Shown: positions 1 to 12,700 of the stretch, one piece after another | Layout of the letters: the number at the start of each line of letters is the position of its first letter | How positions within the stretch are numbered: the stretch's first letter is position 1 | NCBI GenBank assembly: GCA_001630475.1 | Contig: KV419394.1 | Location: 1,240,001-1,304,000, forward strand | Direction of reading: 5' to 3' | Length of the DNA: 64,000 nucleotides | Source of the DNA: Sistotremastrum niveocremeum HHB9708 | Lineage: Eukaryota; Basidiomycota; Agaricomycetes; Sistotremastrales; Sistotremastraceae | The notes under the pieces: generated by a model | What the model saw: the letters and a program-made list of their open reading frames with translations, nothing else | The model's database searches: none | What the model was told of the DNA's origin: nothing | Program-made: the position numbers and the translations under genes

Positions 1-2594
1 TGAGTGACTCGGTAAAGAAGAGGAGGTGAAACGAGCATACCCCGAACGAGTCTTGCATCAAGGTGATTACATGTCGATGTAGCTCATCTAACAAAGGACG
101 AGTCTGGTCGGGCCTAAGGTGTTCAAAGCATCGCTGCAACACTCGACAACCATAGGGATGGGTAGAGAGTTCATACACGTGCGTCCTGAACTGACCGACG
201 AACCCTAGACGCTCAGGCGTCACACATTGGATGAGCTTCTGGATGACCTGTGTACAATGCCTCAGCGGTGGCTCGCAGGAGTTGGTGTGCGAACTTACAT
301 GATTTCCGTTTGCATCTTTGACACATTTGAGCACATCGTCTTCGAGCTCTCTGACGATAGAGGCCTGTTGTTCCGGGAGAATGTGTTCAATAGCCTACAC
401 GTCGGTCCCACGTTAGCACTGGTCGAGTCACAACAGTCGAGCCTCTTACCTTCTGCACGACTCTGCACGCGTACATATGGAGAGACAATGCCATAATATG
501 ACCATCCATAACGCCAGCCACCATGTTCCTTTGGACCTGCGTACCGTGCTCGAGCAATTTCTGGACAACCTGCGATACTGTTAGACAGACGACGAGTGTA
601 TGTGGGGGGGCAAAACCTCTTACATAGTTGCCAAAAACATCCTGCATAAGCTGGAGTGCGCTGTGGGGCACGATCTCGTCGAAAACCTTCTGCCGTTCCT
701 CGACAGTCGCAGACTCGAGTTTTTGTTGGATGAAGCGTGATCCATGTTGATCACCACTGAACTCAACAATGTACCCGAAAAGATCCTTTTATGAGTTTGT
801 CAGTCTCGGAAGTCGAGCGGAGTTAGAATAAGCCACTGTACCTTCAGCTCCCATTTGCGAGTTTTGTTACTCCGGAACTCCTCCAACAATACACTGCGTG
901 CATGCGCAGGAGGTTGAGTTGTATCACCTTGACGGATGAATCGAGGTCCTTGTGAGTACCCCTGCAAAGTGGGACCAAGAGCTGCTCGCGGGTAAATGGA
1001 ACTAGCAGGCCCTATCATGACGGGTGCCTGAGCGCCATAATCAGGTTGCCGGTAGAGTGCACCGTTGGAAGCTGCGGGCCCTATGAGGAGATTCTGCTGC
1101 ATTCCAACATGCTGAAAAATTCTTGAGCAAATAAACAATGATATTATTCGAGGGATCTTACCCCGAAGTCTCTTTTTTTGTCCTTGTATGTGCCCATTGG
1201 TGCCATCATCGCCGGCATTTGAACTGGAGGAACTGGGGAGTGGGGAGTGGCGGCATGATAAAGGACTGGTTGGTGGCCATAATAATATGGTGCACTGGAG
1301 ATACGGCCATGATTTTGATATTCAAAATACATCGGGGGAGTAGCCTGTTGTTCGTGAGATCCATGAGCATGAGGCTGCGAGGCCAGAGTCGGATATCCTC
1401 CTCCAAAAGAAGGAACAGAGTTGGATTGATGAGGTGAAACATAGATATTATTATCTGCAGCCGCTTGGTCAGAAAAAAACCGAACACAGGACATCTGGAG
1501 ACAACTTACCCGGTCCGTTTCCATAATATGTCGTGGGGAACTCAGATTGCTGCGGGTAAGTGTTGTAGGAAGGGGCTCTAACGGGGGGAACGGGAGGGCG
1601 GATTTGTTGAGGAAGAGAAATATGGCCGTTTTGGACATTATTCAAGTTCTGGTCTACGCGAAAAGATGAATTATAAGGATCTTGGACTGTCATCGCTCGA
1701 AGCCCCTGTGTCACTTCGTCCATGGGAGCAGAACCATTGAGATCATACCCGGACGTGCCATTAGAAGCATAGAGTGAAGAAACATTAGGATATTGGAAGG
1801 AAGAGTGAGTATATGGCGACGGCTTGTTCTGGGGAGAGGCATTGGTTGAGAAGGTTTTGTTGGCCGTGTTGTCGAATCGCTGTTGGCTGAGCCCCTTTCC
1901 TTGGCGGTCATCACTTTCCAACAGTGAATGCGCCAATTCCTCTCCGGCACTCGGAAGGCTGACAGACCGGGGAGTGCTCAAGGCCGTCGCGTGAGGCGTT
2001 GTGGCCTGTCGTTGGCGTGCAAGCTAAGAGTACAGAGCGTGGTTAGGTATCAGTATATACGGACACAGCAGGGATTGAGTTGCGTACGAGTTGTCCAGAG
2101 TCTTTCTTATGCGGACTTCCATTCGCGTCTAGACCATTTCCAGCCATGTCCCACGCACTGCTTGCGGCTGGCCTCGGCGCACTCCACTGCTCCCCCAACT
2201 GCCTCGAAAGGGACTCTGAACCAGGACCGCCCGCTTCTACGTTGCTAACAGAGGATGATGCGGAAGCAGCGCGCTGGGCGTTGCTCGTGGCACCTGGGGG
2301 CCAGACCTGGGGTAGACGTAAAATTGAGTCACTAGGGCAGGAAATGAGCATCAAGCTTACCTGCCAACCGTTATTGAGGTTTTTCATGCCAATGCCAAAG
2401 AGTGTGCCGCTTCCACCTGAGGCTAACCTGCGGGAGGCAGCCTGCAAAAAGAAAAGGCGCTCGTTAGGACGAGTGGCTGATCGATCGAGGAGCGTATGAC
2501 GACTTACTGCTCCCGGTGACGCATTTGGCGAGTGTCCAGCTGAATGAGAAGAGGAGCCAGATGGTTTTCGAGACGCAGAGCCGTTGACGTCCAT
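1..2594 (-). CDS. Pumilio/Puf3-type RNA-binding protein (3' end outside window)
   Basis: Sequence-specific mRNA-binding protein expected to repress or localise transcripts through 3' UTR sites. The start is the ATG at 2594 ([13 protein letters not shown]), followed by a long Ser/Pro/Gln-rich, probably disordered N-terminal half with several introns. The Pumilio domain begins near position 900 with [14 protein letters not shown]. Five repeats can be read and the sixth starts: HGSRFIQ, FGNYVVQ (split by an intron), YACRVVQ, NGNHVIQ, YGCRVLQ, then DSFG at the window edge. The base-contact triplets are S-R-Q, N-Y-Q, C-R-Q, N-H-Q and C-R-Q. These match repeats 1-5 of human PUM1, so the 3' half of a UGUANAUA-like site is the expected target. 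Repeats 6-8 and the stop lie to the left of the window. The family is firm; the Puf3 rather than Mpt5 assignment is inference from the repeat residues. Confidence 0.93.
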
Positions 2595-3652
2595 GGATGT
2601 TTAGGGCTGAAGAACTGAGGGAACGCTGAGACGTCCGGGAAGATATAAAGCAAAGTGAGTGTCGACTGACAGTATTCTGGTCGAAGTATATTAAAGTGGG
2701 GATTAAAAGAATTCGCAAGAATAGTGTGGGGATAGCTGTGGATGTGCTGATAGCGGACTGGAGAGAAAATGAGGTGACAGGCGATGGATACGGTCAGGAA
2801 AAAGTGCGGACGAGAAGGGTGGCTCGGAGACTTGCTTGAAACGCGAAAACTCTGTGCAGAGACGCGAATGGGGTGAGACAGAGGAGGCGAGCGGGGATGA
2901 AGGGGAACATACACAGAATTGATTGCGAGCAGAAGAGAATTAAATTTGAATTTGAAGATTAAGAGGGAAAGAGAGTATATAAGACAGTTAAGAACGAATG
3001 CGAGCCAGTTCAAGTCGTCCACAGCTTAAAAAGTTGCATGAAGCCATCTCTTTTGGTTCCGCTGGATGCAAATATCAACAAACAAAGCCCGACCCTGAGA
3101 TCGGATCTGACCCCTTGTTGCCGATCGCGTTTCATCGCTTCTTCTGCCTCTTCGCACGCGCTCTTTAGACTTGCGTCTTCTTCAGAGTCGACACCCTGCG
3201 CTCGTCGTCGAGCTCGCTGGCCAGGCAAGAGGGGCAGAAAACACCCAGATTCGGCATCCAATGCGTCATCTCCGGCACATCCGACCCTGCAGGCGGGAAA
3301 AAAGATTTATTTGGTGATATATTGAATATTGGGGTGGCAATGCGATCTCGGCAACCAAAAGTCACATCAGTCTCGACCGCCGACCTGGGTTTGGGGTAGA
3401 AAAAATCAGGCTAACTGTATTAGGTTCTCTGCCCTATTCAGCGATAATAACAGTAGATAGCGATGCAATGCGTGCGACAATGACGAGCTCTCTCGGTCGT
3501 CAGGTATATAGTCAGACCAGACTCTCAAAGGTCAATGAAAGAAAAAGTACAATAGAATCTAGCCTCTACCCTTTGTTGAAGAACCACGACGTCCGCTTAG
3601 CACTGTACACATAATTCAGTCCACATTTTCCCGCGAGCTTATCCACTGTCAC
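2595..3652. other. Intergenic: PUF upstream region and kinesin 3' flank
   Basis: This kilobase lies between the PUF start and the kinesin stop, both on the minus strand. Read on the minus strand, about 2640-3000 is pyrimidine-rich, as expected for a fungal promoter or 5' leader of the PUF gene. Open frames on both strands at 3010-3365 lack convincing ATG starts and family motifs. No RNA gene or repeat is visible. Confidence 0.5.
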
Positions 3653-6600
3653 TTACGGTCCATCTTCGTTCTGCAACCGGGCTATCGGATTATTAGTGCT
3701 ACCTCCGAAAGAACCATTCGCGCCGGAGCTTGGTGGAGAAGTCTGCACGCCTCCTCCTCCTCGAAGGGGCTTGGCGATCCGACCGAATCCCAGTGAAGCT
3801 GCGTTCGCAGTTTTCTGGGCTGCAACCACCGACACGTCAGACAAGACCCTCACTCGCTAATGGCAACCTACCTCTCGCTTGGTCCAATCTTTCCTTAACA
3901 GCTTGCAACTGTGATTGGAATTTCTGATCTTGTAGAACCAGCCGGCGATCCGCATCCTGCAACATGGCTTCCAGATTCATAATCCGCTCATTCCGAGCCA
4001 AGAGCTTCCGTTCGGCCAGTCCAGCCTCTTTTTTCAGAGACGAATTCTGGTCAACGAGCTAGTGGACTTGTGAGCCTTATGTTCGCGAACTCTAAATGAG
4101 AAGTCACCTCTTTCTGAACCAACGTCAGTTGCTCCAAGTTGCGCTCCAGGAATGACATCTTCTTCTGTTGCGCTTTACTATTGCTGTTCCGGATGACATT
4201 GTTGTACTGCTCCTTGATGTCATCAAGTTGAATCTCGAGCTCCACCACCTGTAGGAGTCGTTCAGCTCCAATATGGCAAGCCTCGAACAAGTACTCGCCT
4301 TCTCGCAGCGGTTCTGAAGGTCACGCATAAGAGACTTCTTGACGCCGTCGAACTCGGCAAGCTGAACGTTAATGGCTTTCCGCGTGCGTTCTAAATCGGC
4401 TGCGCTCTCGGCCAGACTCTTCCCGCCCTCGATACCGGCAGAGGTGACAGCGAAGGCTTTCTGTACCGACTCTCAATGATGTTCAATGGAATTATGACCG
4501 ACTGACCTTGAGCTCTTCGTTGATGCCCTTCTGCGTTTCGATAGTGGAATGAAGACTTCTGATTTCATCCGACTTGAGCTCGACTTGTCGTCTCAGATCC
4601 TGGACTTCAACAGTGTAAGCATCTCGCTTTGCAGCATGCTGGGCTTCCAGCTTGCGCTATAAGGACGTTAGATGGATGAGTGTCAGGACAAAGAAACTAT
4701 AACGTTACCTTGAGCTCTGCAATCGACTCCACCTCTTCATCTCCTTCTTCGGCGAGGTCTTTCTCATGTATACGTTTTTCTTACACCAAATTGAGAACAA
4801 AGTTTTGTGCATAGCAAATCAAACTCACCAAGTAGCTCATCGTATTCCGACTCAAGAGATTGAAGTCGCGATTCGACATCCTCTTTCCGCCGTGTCAGTA
4901 ACTCGACGTCCTCCTCTTTCTGGCGCAGGCGATCGGATAACTCCCATTCCGAATCCGAAAGGTCAGACAATTGGCGATACAACAACTTGATGTCTTCTGT
5001 CGTGAGTGAGGAAAGTTTGTCTTGCGAGTCAATAGCGTCCAGTTTCGACAATGATAACTGGACTTGAGACCGTTTCTCGGAAGACGCGCCCTGCTATGAT
5101 AAGGCCGTAAGCGCCGAGTGGCTACGTCATCAGCAGTAAAGGGCTTACGGGATCAAATTTAGACATCATGGATGCAATTTTCTCCTGCTTCCGTCTTTCC
5201 TTCTCCTCTAGGGACGCCTCCTGTTGCGAGTTCTTCAGGTCTGAGATTTGACGGCGAACGTCATCAAGCTCTTCGCGCGCTTTCTGGTTCTCATCTTTAA
5301 GGTTGTCGATAGTTATGAGACCATCCTTGTTCTCGTAGTCAAGACGTTCCACTTGCAGACGCATCTCGTTGAGTTGACTTGACATCGTCTTGTTTTCCTA
5401 TAGCGAGTTTTAGGCGTGTAAACATGACAATGAATGATGCAAACCTGAGAGGCCACCGATTCCTGCTCTTTCACGAATGCCAGTTCTTCTCGCAGCTCCT
5501 TGATCTGCTTCTCCAGGGCTGTGATGGTCGACTCCCGCTCTGCGAGCTGGTCACTCAATTCGTTCTCTCTCTTCAGGAATTCGTCCCTCTCGTCCTTGTC
5601 CAAGCCAATAACCGTTGGCGTCTGGGGTCTACTTTCAAAGTCTCCTCGGAGGACGTCAACAGTAGGATTAACGGGCGTGGCGCTTCTGACCGGAGTCGAA
5701 GGGTTAGGTGACCGTTTGGGGGCAAATCCTGGAATGCTTGCTCTCTCCTGAGAAGCCCAATCTGCGGAGTCAACATGTCCGTCAGATCTCCAGATCTGTA
5801 GCTCAGCTTCAAGTGCAGCAATGTACGCTTGATGTGATGTGTTGGCCGCCTGAGCTTTCTTGAGAAGACCTTTGAGTTCTGCCGGAGATAGCTCTGCGTT
5901 AATGCGGGCAGTATTCTTGATAGACTTGGCACGCATGCCGAATCTCAGCGTCGACAAGGTTTCGGCTTCATTGTAAGATGAGGGTGAGCAGTTGATGATC
6001 AAGGTCGTCCTTGAATTGCCACCCAACGATTCTTGCAGTATACGAGTCAACTTCGAATCACGATATGGGATGTGCGATGACTAGGTAGAGGATTAGCACA
6101 TCGAGATAGAATAAGTAGAGTGAACTAACTTTGCCATCAGTCAAGGCGTTGATGACCATCCCGAGAGCGGATAGAGACTTATTGATCTTCTTGGCCTCTT
6201 CTAAAGTTTGACCAGAGGCTCCAGTCTTGCCAACTTTTTCGGAACCGGCAAGATCCACCAAATATAAATTCCCGGTTCGTAATGCACCACTGTCGATGTT
6301 GCGCTGCTGTATTGTAATCAAAAAGATAGAGTGTGATCGAGAACTCTCAGCATTCATATCTGGAGAAAATTAGCCACAATAGATAGCAATCGCCAACATG
6401 ACACACTAGTTGATGTTACTGCTCGCGCTGAGCCACCTTGACGCATTATCTCATAAACGTCCTTTGTGCTTCCGACGTAGAAGTCCGACAACCCCTTAAC
6501 ATAAACGCCTTTAGATTTCTCTTCGTGAATCTGCAAGTTATCGTTCTCGGCTATTAAGGTCGTCAGATAAGAAATGCATCGATCTGAGCGTATGGCACTA

Positions 6601-7285
6601 ACGAGCAAGAAGGTCACGAATTCGTTCCAAATAAATCTCCATGTATGAAACTTTCACAGTGTACTCGAGATGTGGATCAGACTCGAGAATTGACGTGAAG
6701 ATTTGCTCGGTTATTCGAGGAATGATGCCTTTCAGCTCTGAGGAATCGATATCGGCACCCTGATTGAGAGTTTATAATAGTCGCTGCGTCGGATTGGTTT
6801 ATGAACGTACCATCATGGTGAATGTCTTTCCTGAGCCTGTCTGGCCGTAGGCGAAGACTGTTCCGTTGTAACCACCGAGAACGTCTAGTCCACCTGTAAG
6901 ACCAAAGTCACTGCTTGGTAGAGATAAAATCACCTTTCACGATGCTATGTGATATTCAATAAACCAAAGAGATCAAAAGTTATTAAGCACGCACCCTTTC
7001 ACGCCATAATCAAAAACCTCCTCCTGCTGAGTGCCCATGGGGAATATTCGGTCGAACGTAAAGCCATCCTTCTCTGCCCCAGCCCCCAAGGCTGACGAGC
7101 GTAATTTCACGGTTTGCAGGTTCTGGTCAAAGGAAACCACAATCTCCCCTCCCTCCCGGAGCTCGATACTATTCTGAGGCCGAAACCTTTGTAGAGCGTC
7201 CGAACGAAATTGTTAGTCGCGTGTATGGCTGCAGGTGGCACACATACCGGCATACGACCTTGATGTTGTTGGTGGACGCCGACAT
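3653..7285 (-). CDS. Kinesin-1 heavy chain
   Basis: Plus-end-directed microtubule motor of the conventional (kinesin-1) class, which in fungi moves vesicles and dynein and supports hyphal growth. The ATG at 7285 opens [13 protein letters not shown], the usual first strand of the motor. The motor shows the nucleotide P-loop GQTGSGKT (about 6830-6860), switch [10 protein letters not shown] (about 6350) and switch [11 protein letters not shown] followed by NKSLSALG (6150-6260). A neck and a long coiled-coil stalk cover about 4050-5900. The tail holds the autoinhibitory signature [11 protein letters not shown] (about 3755-3790), equivalent to the kinesin-1 IAK motif, and ends at 3653. At least ten short introns interrupt it. 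Length is about 950 residues, normal for fungal kinesin-1. It lies downstream of CSN5 on the same strand with a 296-base gap. Confidence 0.95.
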
Positions 7286-7581
7286 TGTGGCAATTTCTAA
7301 ATAAAATAGATCAAAGAATGTGTCTAGGCGTCTCGATAGGACGCGTTGGACGGCGCTGAAGAGAGAAGAGGTTCCGTCGTAATCTTGTTAACCCACTGCC
7401 GCGGTTGTCTGTCGTGAAAGGGGTTTCGTGCTGCTTAGTCAGCACACGCGCGAACGCGATTTGGACTCCAGAGTCGTCAATAACTCAATTGCTGCAGTTG
7501 CTACAGGCGACGAACAGAAAGCTAATTCAAGTGCTAAACGAGAAACAAGGGATATAGACGCGATAAAAGGGATGACATTAA

Positions 7582-9097
7582 CTAGGGATCTGCCATTGTG
7601 GTCTCCAACACTTCTGTCACTTGAGACTGCGCCGAAACGGCTTTGTTGCCAAATATGATGTCCTTCAAAACTTGAGAGATCAATCCATGTTGAGCATCGG
7701 AAGCGATTTTTGCACTGATTTGGAAGTTATTAGATACCAAAAGACGCGATAATCATTGTTACCTGTCAAGTATTGCCTTGGATAGTGCTGTTTCTTCTGA
7801 GCGCTTGGGGTCGCTTTCTTTCTCCTGCGTTTTTATCAGTAAACTGTGTATCAGACCAGAACTAAGCTCTCACCTTCCCCTTGGCTGAAGGTCCCGACTC
7901 TTTTATGTCCTTCATTGAATCTCTGATCTTTTGTGTTACTTGATCTCGGCTAGTGGACAAAGAAGATTGCGTTTTCTGTAGCTTCGCGTGAATATCCGCC
8001 AGCTGAGAAGCAGCATATGCACGGTTCTAGGCATTTCACTCAGTTGATGTTTGATAGTGAAACCAAACGACTCACAGAGATGAGCGGGCTTGAACTTAAC
8101 GTATTCGCCCAATATTTGTTCCACAGAAGATCAAGCAAATGATCATCTAAAGACGACTTGAAGACAGAGACTTCAAGTGGATAGTACGCGTTAGCATGGA
8201 CACCGAACTCCTCAATCTTATCCTGAGGAATATATTGATATTCGGATGCTGCAAATGTTCACGATTAGATACCCTAGGCCACACGCGATCAGTAGTGAAC
8301 TTGCCTGATGCGTTGGGCGGCTTGTAGTCATCTGGATATGTTCTGAAAGCTCCAATGTCTACTTTTCCGGCCGAGATCGTTCGTACAGGGTCAACCTTGC
8401 CTAATGGTGAGCATGCGATCGAGTTTGAAATCGAGGTGTACAGACCACGACTGCCACAAAGGGGTCCTGCATCTTCTGATTCATGCTTTCCGTGGCAACA
8501 TCAATGCCGGACAACCAGCATCCGTACCCAGGATGCGAATGATACCACCCAACCGCGTTCTCTGGCATACCCGCCTGGCATGAGCTCACGTCAGTATCGT
8601 GAGCTCAGGCCATGTATGAGGTACTGACTTGTCTACTTCCTTCCAGGAATTGCACCATGTATTCCGTAGCTTGGTCTCCGGCGTTGACTCTCGTCTCCGT
8701 ACCTTGTACAGGGAGCGCAAAAGAATCTATGATAACAATGGTTCGATCAACGACCTTGCCCCTCATGAGACCCATGATCTCATAAGGCACGCCAGACCGT
8801 GCATGGATAACCTGCGTTGTAGTGAGCGTTGACCCGTAAAGCTGCAGTGAGGAACATGCCATCTTGATCAGTGCCACTGCAGAGATTTTGCATGACGTGA
8901 AATAATGAGGACTGTTGTATTTTGCATCAGGAAGGGGGTGTCAGTACTTCAGTCTTGGAAACAAACTCTTTTGACCACGGCGCTTCTCTATTAATCTGAG
9001 CATCTTTCTCTTGATCGTACTTGAATATCTCGTCTTGAGGAGAAATGGTTTGTATGTCATTCAATAACGAGAACGATTTCAAAGCGGTCGTAGACAT
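7582..9097 (-). CDS. CSN5: COP9 signalosome subunit 5 (deneddylase)
   Basis: Zinc metalloprotease of the COP9 signalosome that removes Nedd8 from cullins. The start is the ATG at 9097 ([14 protein letters not shown]), then the conserved [18 protein letters not shown]. The MPN domain carries [10 protein letters not shown] with the JAMM glutamate, and then the full metal-binding motif [14 protein letters not shown] at about 8510-8560. All JAMM ligands are present, so catalysis is expected. After the MPN fold comes the usual C-terminal segment with DLLWNKYW and [10 protein letters not shown], and an acidic/basic linker; it ends in [12 protein letters not shown] at 7582. Several short introns interrupt the gene. 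Length about 360 residues fits the family. The 640 bases upstream separate it from the divergent SEC16 gene. Confidence 0.95.
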
Positions 9098-9739
9098 GAT
9101 GAGAGGCGGAGGGTCAGGAGCCTGAGTCCGGTGACATAATTAGATGCCGCCTTGAATAGTTCACGGCCACTGTCCCAGATACTGTTCCGTATTCGTCACA
9201 GTAGTAGCCCACTTGCAGCAATAATCTTTCAAATTTAAGATAGGCAACACATTGAAACATTTGTTGATGAAAAATAGTACTCGTGGCCCACGATTCAAGA
9301 CTCGACATCAGCACCCATGCATATCACCATCGCGTCTACAACGGAGGAAGCATATATTACTCTAGAGATTCCAAGACTGCTTAATGGCCATTCGAATTCA
9401 AGACCAAAGTCGGCAGAGAATAAACTTCACTATCTCGATGACAATAATATTCTGTGCAAAGCCCAAGTCGTGTCTGAATGCATTCGAAGTCTTCTCGCAT
9501 GAAATTTCCAAGCTAAGAGTGTTAGCAATCGGGCATCTTTGTTGTTCGATAAGAGTTTTTTCTTGGATTGCATTGATGCCTTTTAATTTTCGTGATCGAT
9601 AGGGTAGAGAGCGAGCCACGTCGTCTATTTGCGCGCTTCAGAGGCTGTCTTGCGCCTTTAGCGGCTCTGCCTCCGGTGCTCCCGTCGAGCGACTGACATC
9701 TCACACAAGTCCTCGTATTCGCCGTCATTTTCTCCTCGA
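9098..9739. promoter_or_regulatory. Divergent promoter region between CSN5 and SEC16
   Basis: The 642 bases between two divergent ATG codons must contain both promoters and 5' leaders. The SEC16-proximal part (9620-9739) is pyrimidine-rich. Open frames here are short, lack family motifs and are probably chance. No specific factor site can be supported by eye. Confidence 0.5.
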
Positions 9740-12700
9740 ATGGCTTCGGTCGAGGCTGCGGCCTCTCTTTTTGGGGATGCCAACGATGGCGTCGACTTCT
9801 TCCAATCCATCAGCGAGCAGAGTGCCCATTCACATCCAGAAGAGCCGCCTCATAATGTATCCCATGGCTCAGAGCACATCTCGAACGGTGCCGACTCCCT
9901 GTTCAATGGCACCTCTGGCTCGAATTATCCCGAATTAAATATACAGGATTCTCATCGAGACGTCCAAGAATCATACACTCACGCCGTTCCTCACGACTCC
10001 TCTCATGCACCCTATGACAGTGGATTGTCAGAGTCTACGGACTACAGTTCATATGGATATTACGATGAGGATGGACAATGGCAAACATACCAGAATAGTG
10101 AGACATATGGCTCAACCGGGTATCCTGGTAAGTCTCCACATCTGATATGCTCGGCTTGGCTAACTTGTCCACCTTCCGTTCACAAGGGAACGACCAGTCG
10201 GCCTCGGTGCAAGGTCAGTTCGCTTCCTACGATCCTAACAGCTACGTCCCATCCGGAGGCACTCCACAATCCGGATATTCTACGACTCAGGCCAGCACCT
10301 ACGAACCGCGCAACGTGAGCTACGACCCCTACGCTCCAGTCCAGGCAAACCATTCGACCGTTCCTTCGTATCAACCACCCCTGACTCAGGGGACCTACCA
10401 AACAAACCAGTATTCTCCCCAGCCGGCGTTTAGTGTTCCGCAAGTCGTCGATGCGCCTTACGATCCATACCGTCCCGCAGTCATTACGCCAAAACGGCCC
10501 GACATAGCTCGTGGATTAGGCAAACAAGGGACACCATTCTCTTCCGCGCTATACAGCGAACCTCCTCCTCCCGCTAGACCAGCGCTGCAAAATACTGCGT
10601 CATATCGGCGAAGTGACTTTGGGGCGTATGATCCTCCTATCAAAGCCCCAGCGGTACCCAAGCGTCAGCTTTCCGCAGCATCTGACCGGTTTCCTCTCTA
10701 CAACAATGCGTATATTGACGGACACGATGTACCGAAAGAACGATCCCCCCCTCCACCCCCTCCACCAGCACCAGCTTCGAGGTCGAACGTATATTCTCAA
10801 TACTCCCTACCGGTCTCGCAGACACCATCCATTGTTGAATATGGGTCTCAGCCTGTTCAGTATGCCCCCTCTGATGGTCTCCCAATAGAGGGTCTTCCCG
10901 ATCCTGAGCAGCTTCCGTCATTCACTTCCAATGCCAACTTTTTGGCTGACGAGTTTGGTCGGGAATCTTTGACAGACTATCCATATTCATCGCAGAACTA
11001 CTTGGAACCCGATATTGCATACGATGCAGTAGATCCTCTAGGTCTTGAGCGTCATGACCTACCGCACGTACCAATTGTGTCAAACGAAGATTCTTCGTCG
11101 CCAGTGGAAGCGGAGTCCAACAATCAACACACGAGTGACACTACCGACTTAGAGTCCACAACTTATCATTCGTCGTTTGATTGTCCCACACCCCACGACA
11201 AACTCTTGGATACACCTCCGTCGGCCCGTCCAAGTGACGTTGAAGAGGAGAACCCAGCGTTGTCATTCAAGGATAACTTTCACGAGAATCCACCTGTTCC
11301 TGATCTCGAAGAAACCCTTCATTCGAGCTCCAGTTTGCTCGGTCACTCATTCCATGAAACGGCATTATCCGTGGAGAATGGCGAACTCGAGGTGGATACA
11401 TTCGGCGAGGGGACAAAAGAAGAATTATACCAACTACCTGAAGTTCGTTCTCATGAGTACTCCGATGACATTCTGGATGAACCGGCGTCTTTTCTGCCCG
11501 AGCAACCACTAGCGGAGGATCCAAAAGCATTTGGAGAACCTGCACCCGAAAATGACTTCATTTCTCCGACATTCGGTATCGACACTCAGAAACCTGCGAA
11601 GCCAGAAACTACGTATCTCGAGTCTCAACCAGCCGTCGAACCTCCAACTATCGCTCCACAAGGTGTCTACGATCCTTATGCGCCGCCAAAAAGGTCGCTC
11701 GATAAACCTCCAACACGACCAATTGGGCCAGGACACACCCATTCACGGTCATTCTCTCAAGATCCACATCCTATACCTCCGGCAGTGAATCCATACATAC
11801 CTGGGCCTTTCAGTACCACCGCACCAACGGTCCCCTTAGCAGTTCCGGTCAGGTCTGCTACTCCAGAGACTTATGCTCCCCCAAGGGCATCGTTAGATGA
11901 GGCGCAGATCTACAAAAGCCCTGTCGACCCTTATCATCCGTCCCGCAATGTGAGACGTCAGGACAGTGCTCCTCCGGAGGGTGGCATTCGTCCCATTCGT
12001 TCTCTTTATTCAGGACCTCCAGCGCCATTGACGTTTGTTGAGTCGCTAGACTCCAGCGATGGGCTCGATGTGCAGCTCGATCAGCCAGTATATGCCGCGC
12101 CTACATATTCCCCATATGCTCCCTCTCCGTCCCTCTTGGGTTCAAATGATCCTTTGGGGCGGACCAGCGCTCGTGTCCCCGTCTTCAGCTTTGGGTTTGG
12201 CGGCAAGGTTGCCACGTGCTTCCATTCATCGCAAGTTACTAGCACAGGCTTCGATGTTGCGATGTCTAGCCATCAAGCGAAGACTTTGCAAATACGTAGC
12301 CTCAACCAGATCATCCCTGCATCGGTGCTTGAGTCTTCGACAGCCGTGTACCCTGGGCCGTTATTCGCGGATCAGGGTACTCTTAGCTCTGGCCTAGTAA
12401 GAACAGGAGCAACAAGCGCTGCCAAGGCTAAGAAGGCTGCAATCTTGAAATACCTTGATGAACGGGCCGTTGAAGTCGAGCAAGGTTTAGGATACAACAC
12501 TTCTGGCCAGCCAGGTCGCGGTGCTGCAGAAGGGAAACTGATTTTAGTCCGTATCCTTCGAGCCCTCGTTTCCCTAGACGGAAAGCTCAACGATAAGTAC
12601 GTCCATCCCTTACCTCCCACGGGCAAATGCTGATAATCGCACAGCCCAGCAGCCGAACGAGAGATCTGCCAGGCTCTCGTTCCTTCACTCAAAGATGTTT

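Noticed and set aside
3010-3365. Open frames on both strands upstream of the PUF gene
   Set aside because: Minus frames start with GTG or TTG-type codons, the composition is not protein-like, and no family motif or splice pattern supports them.
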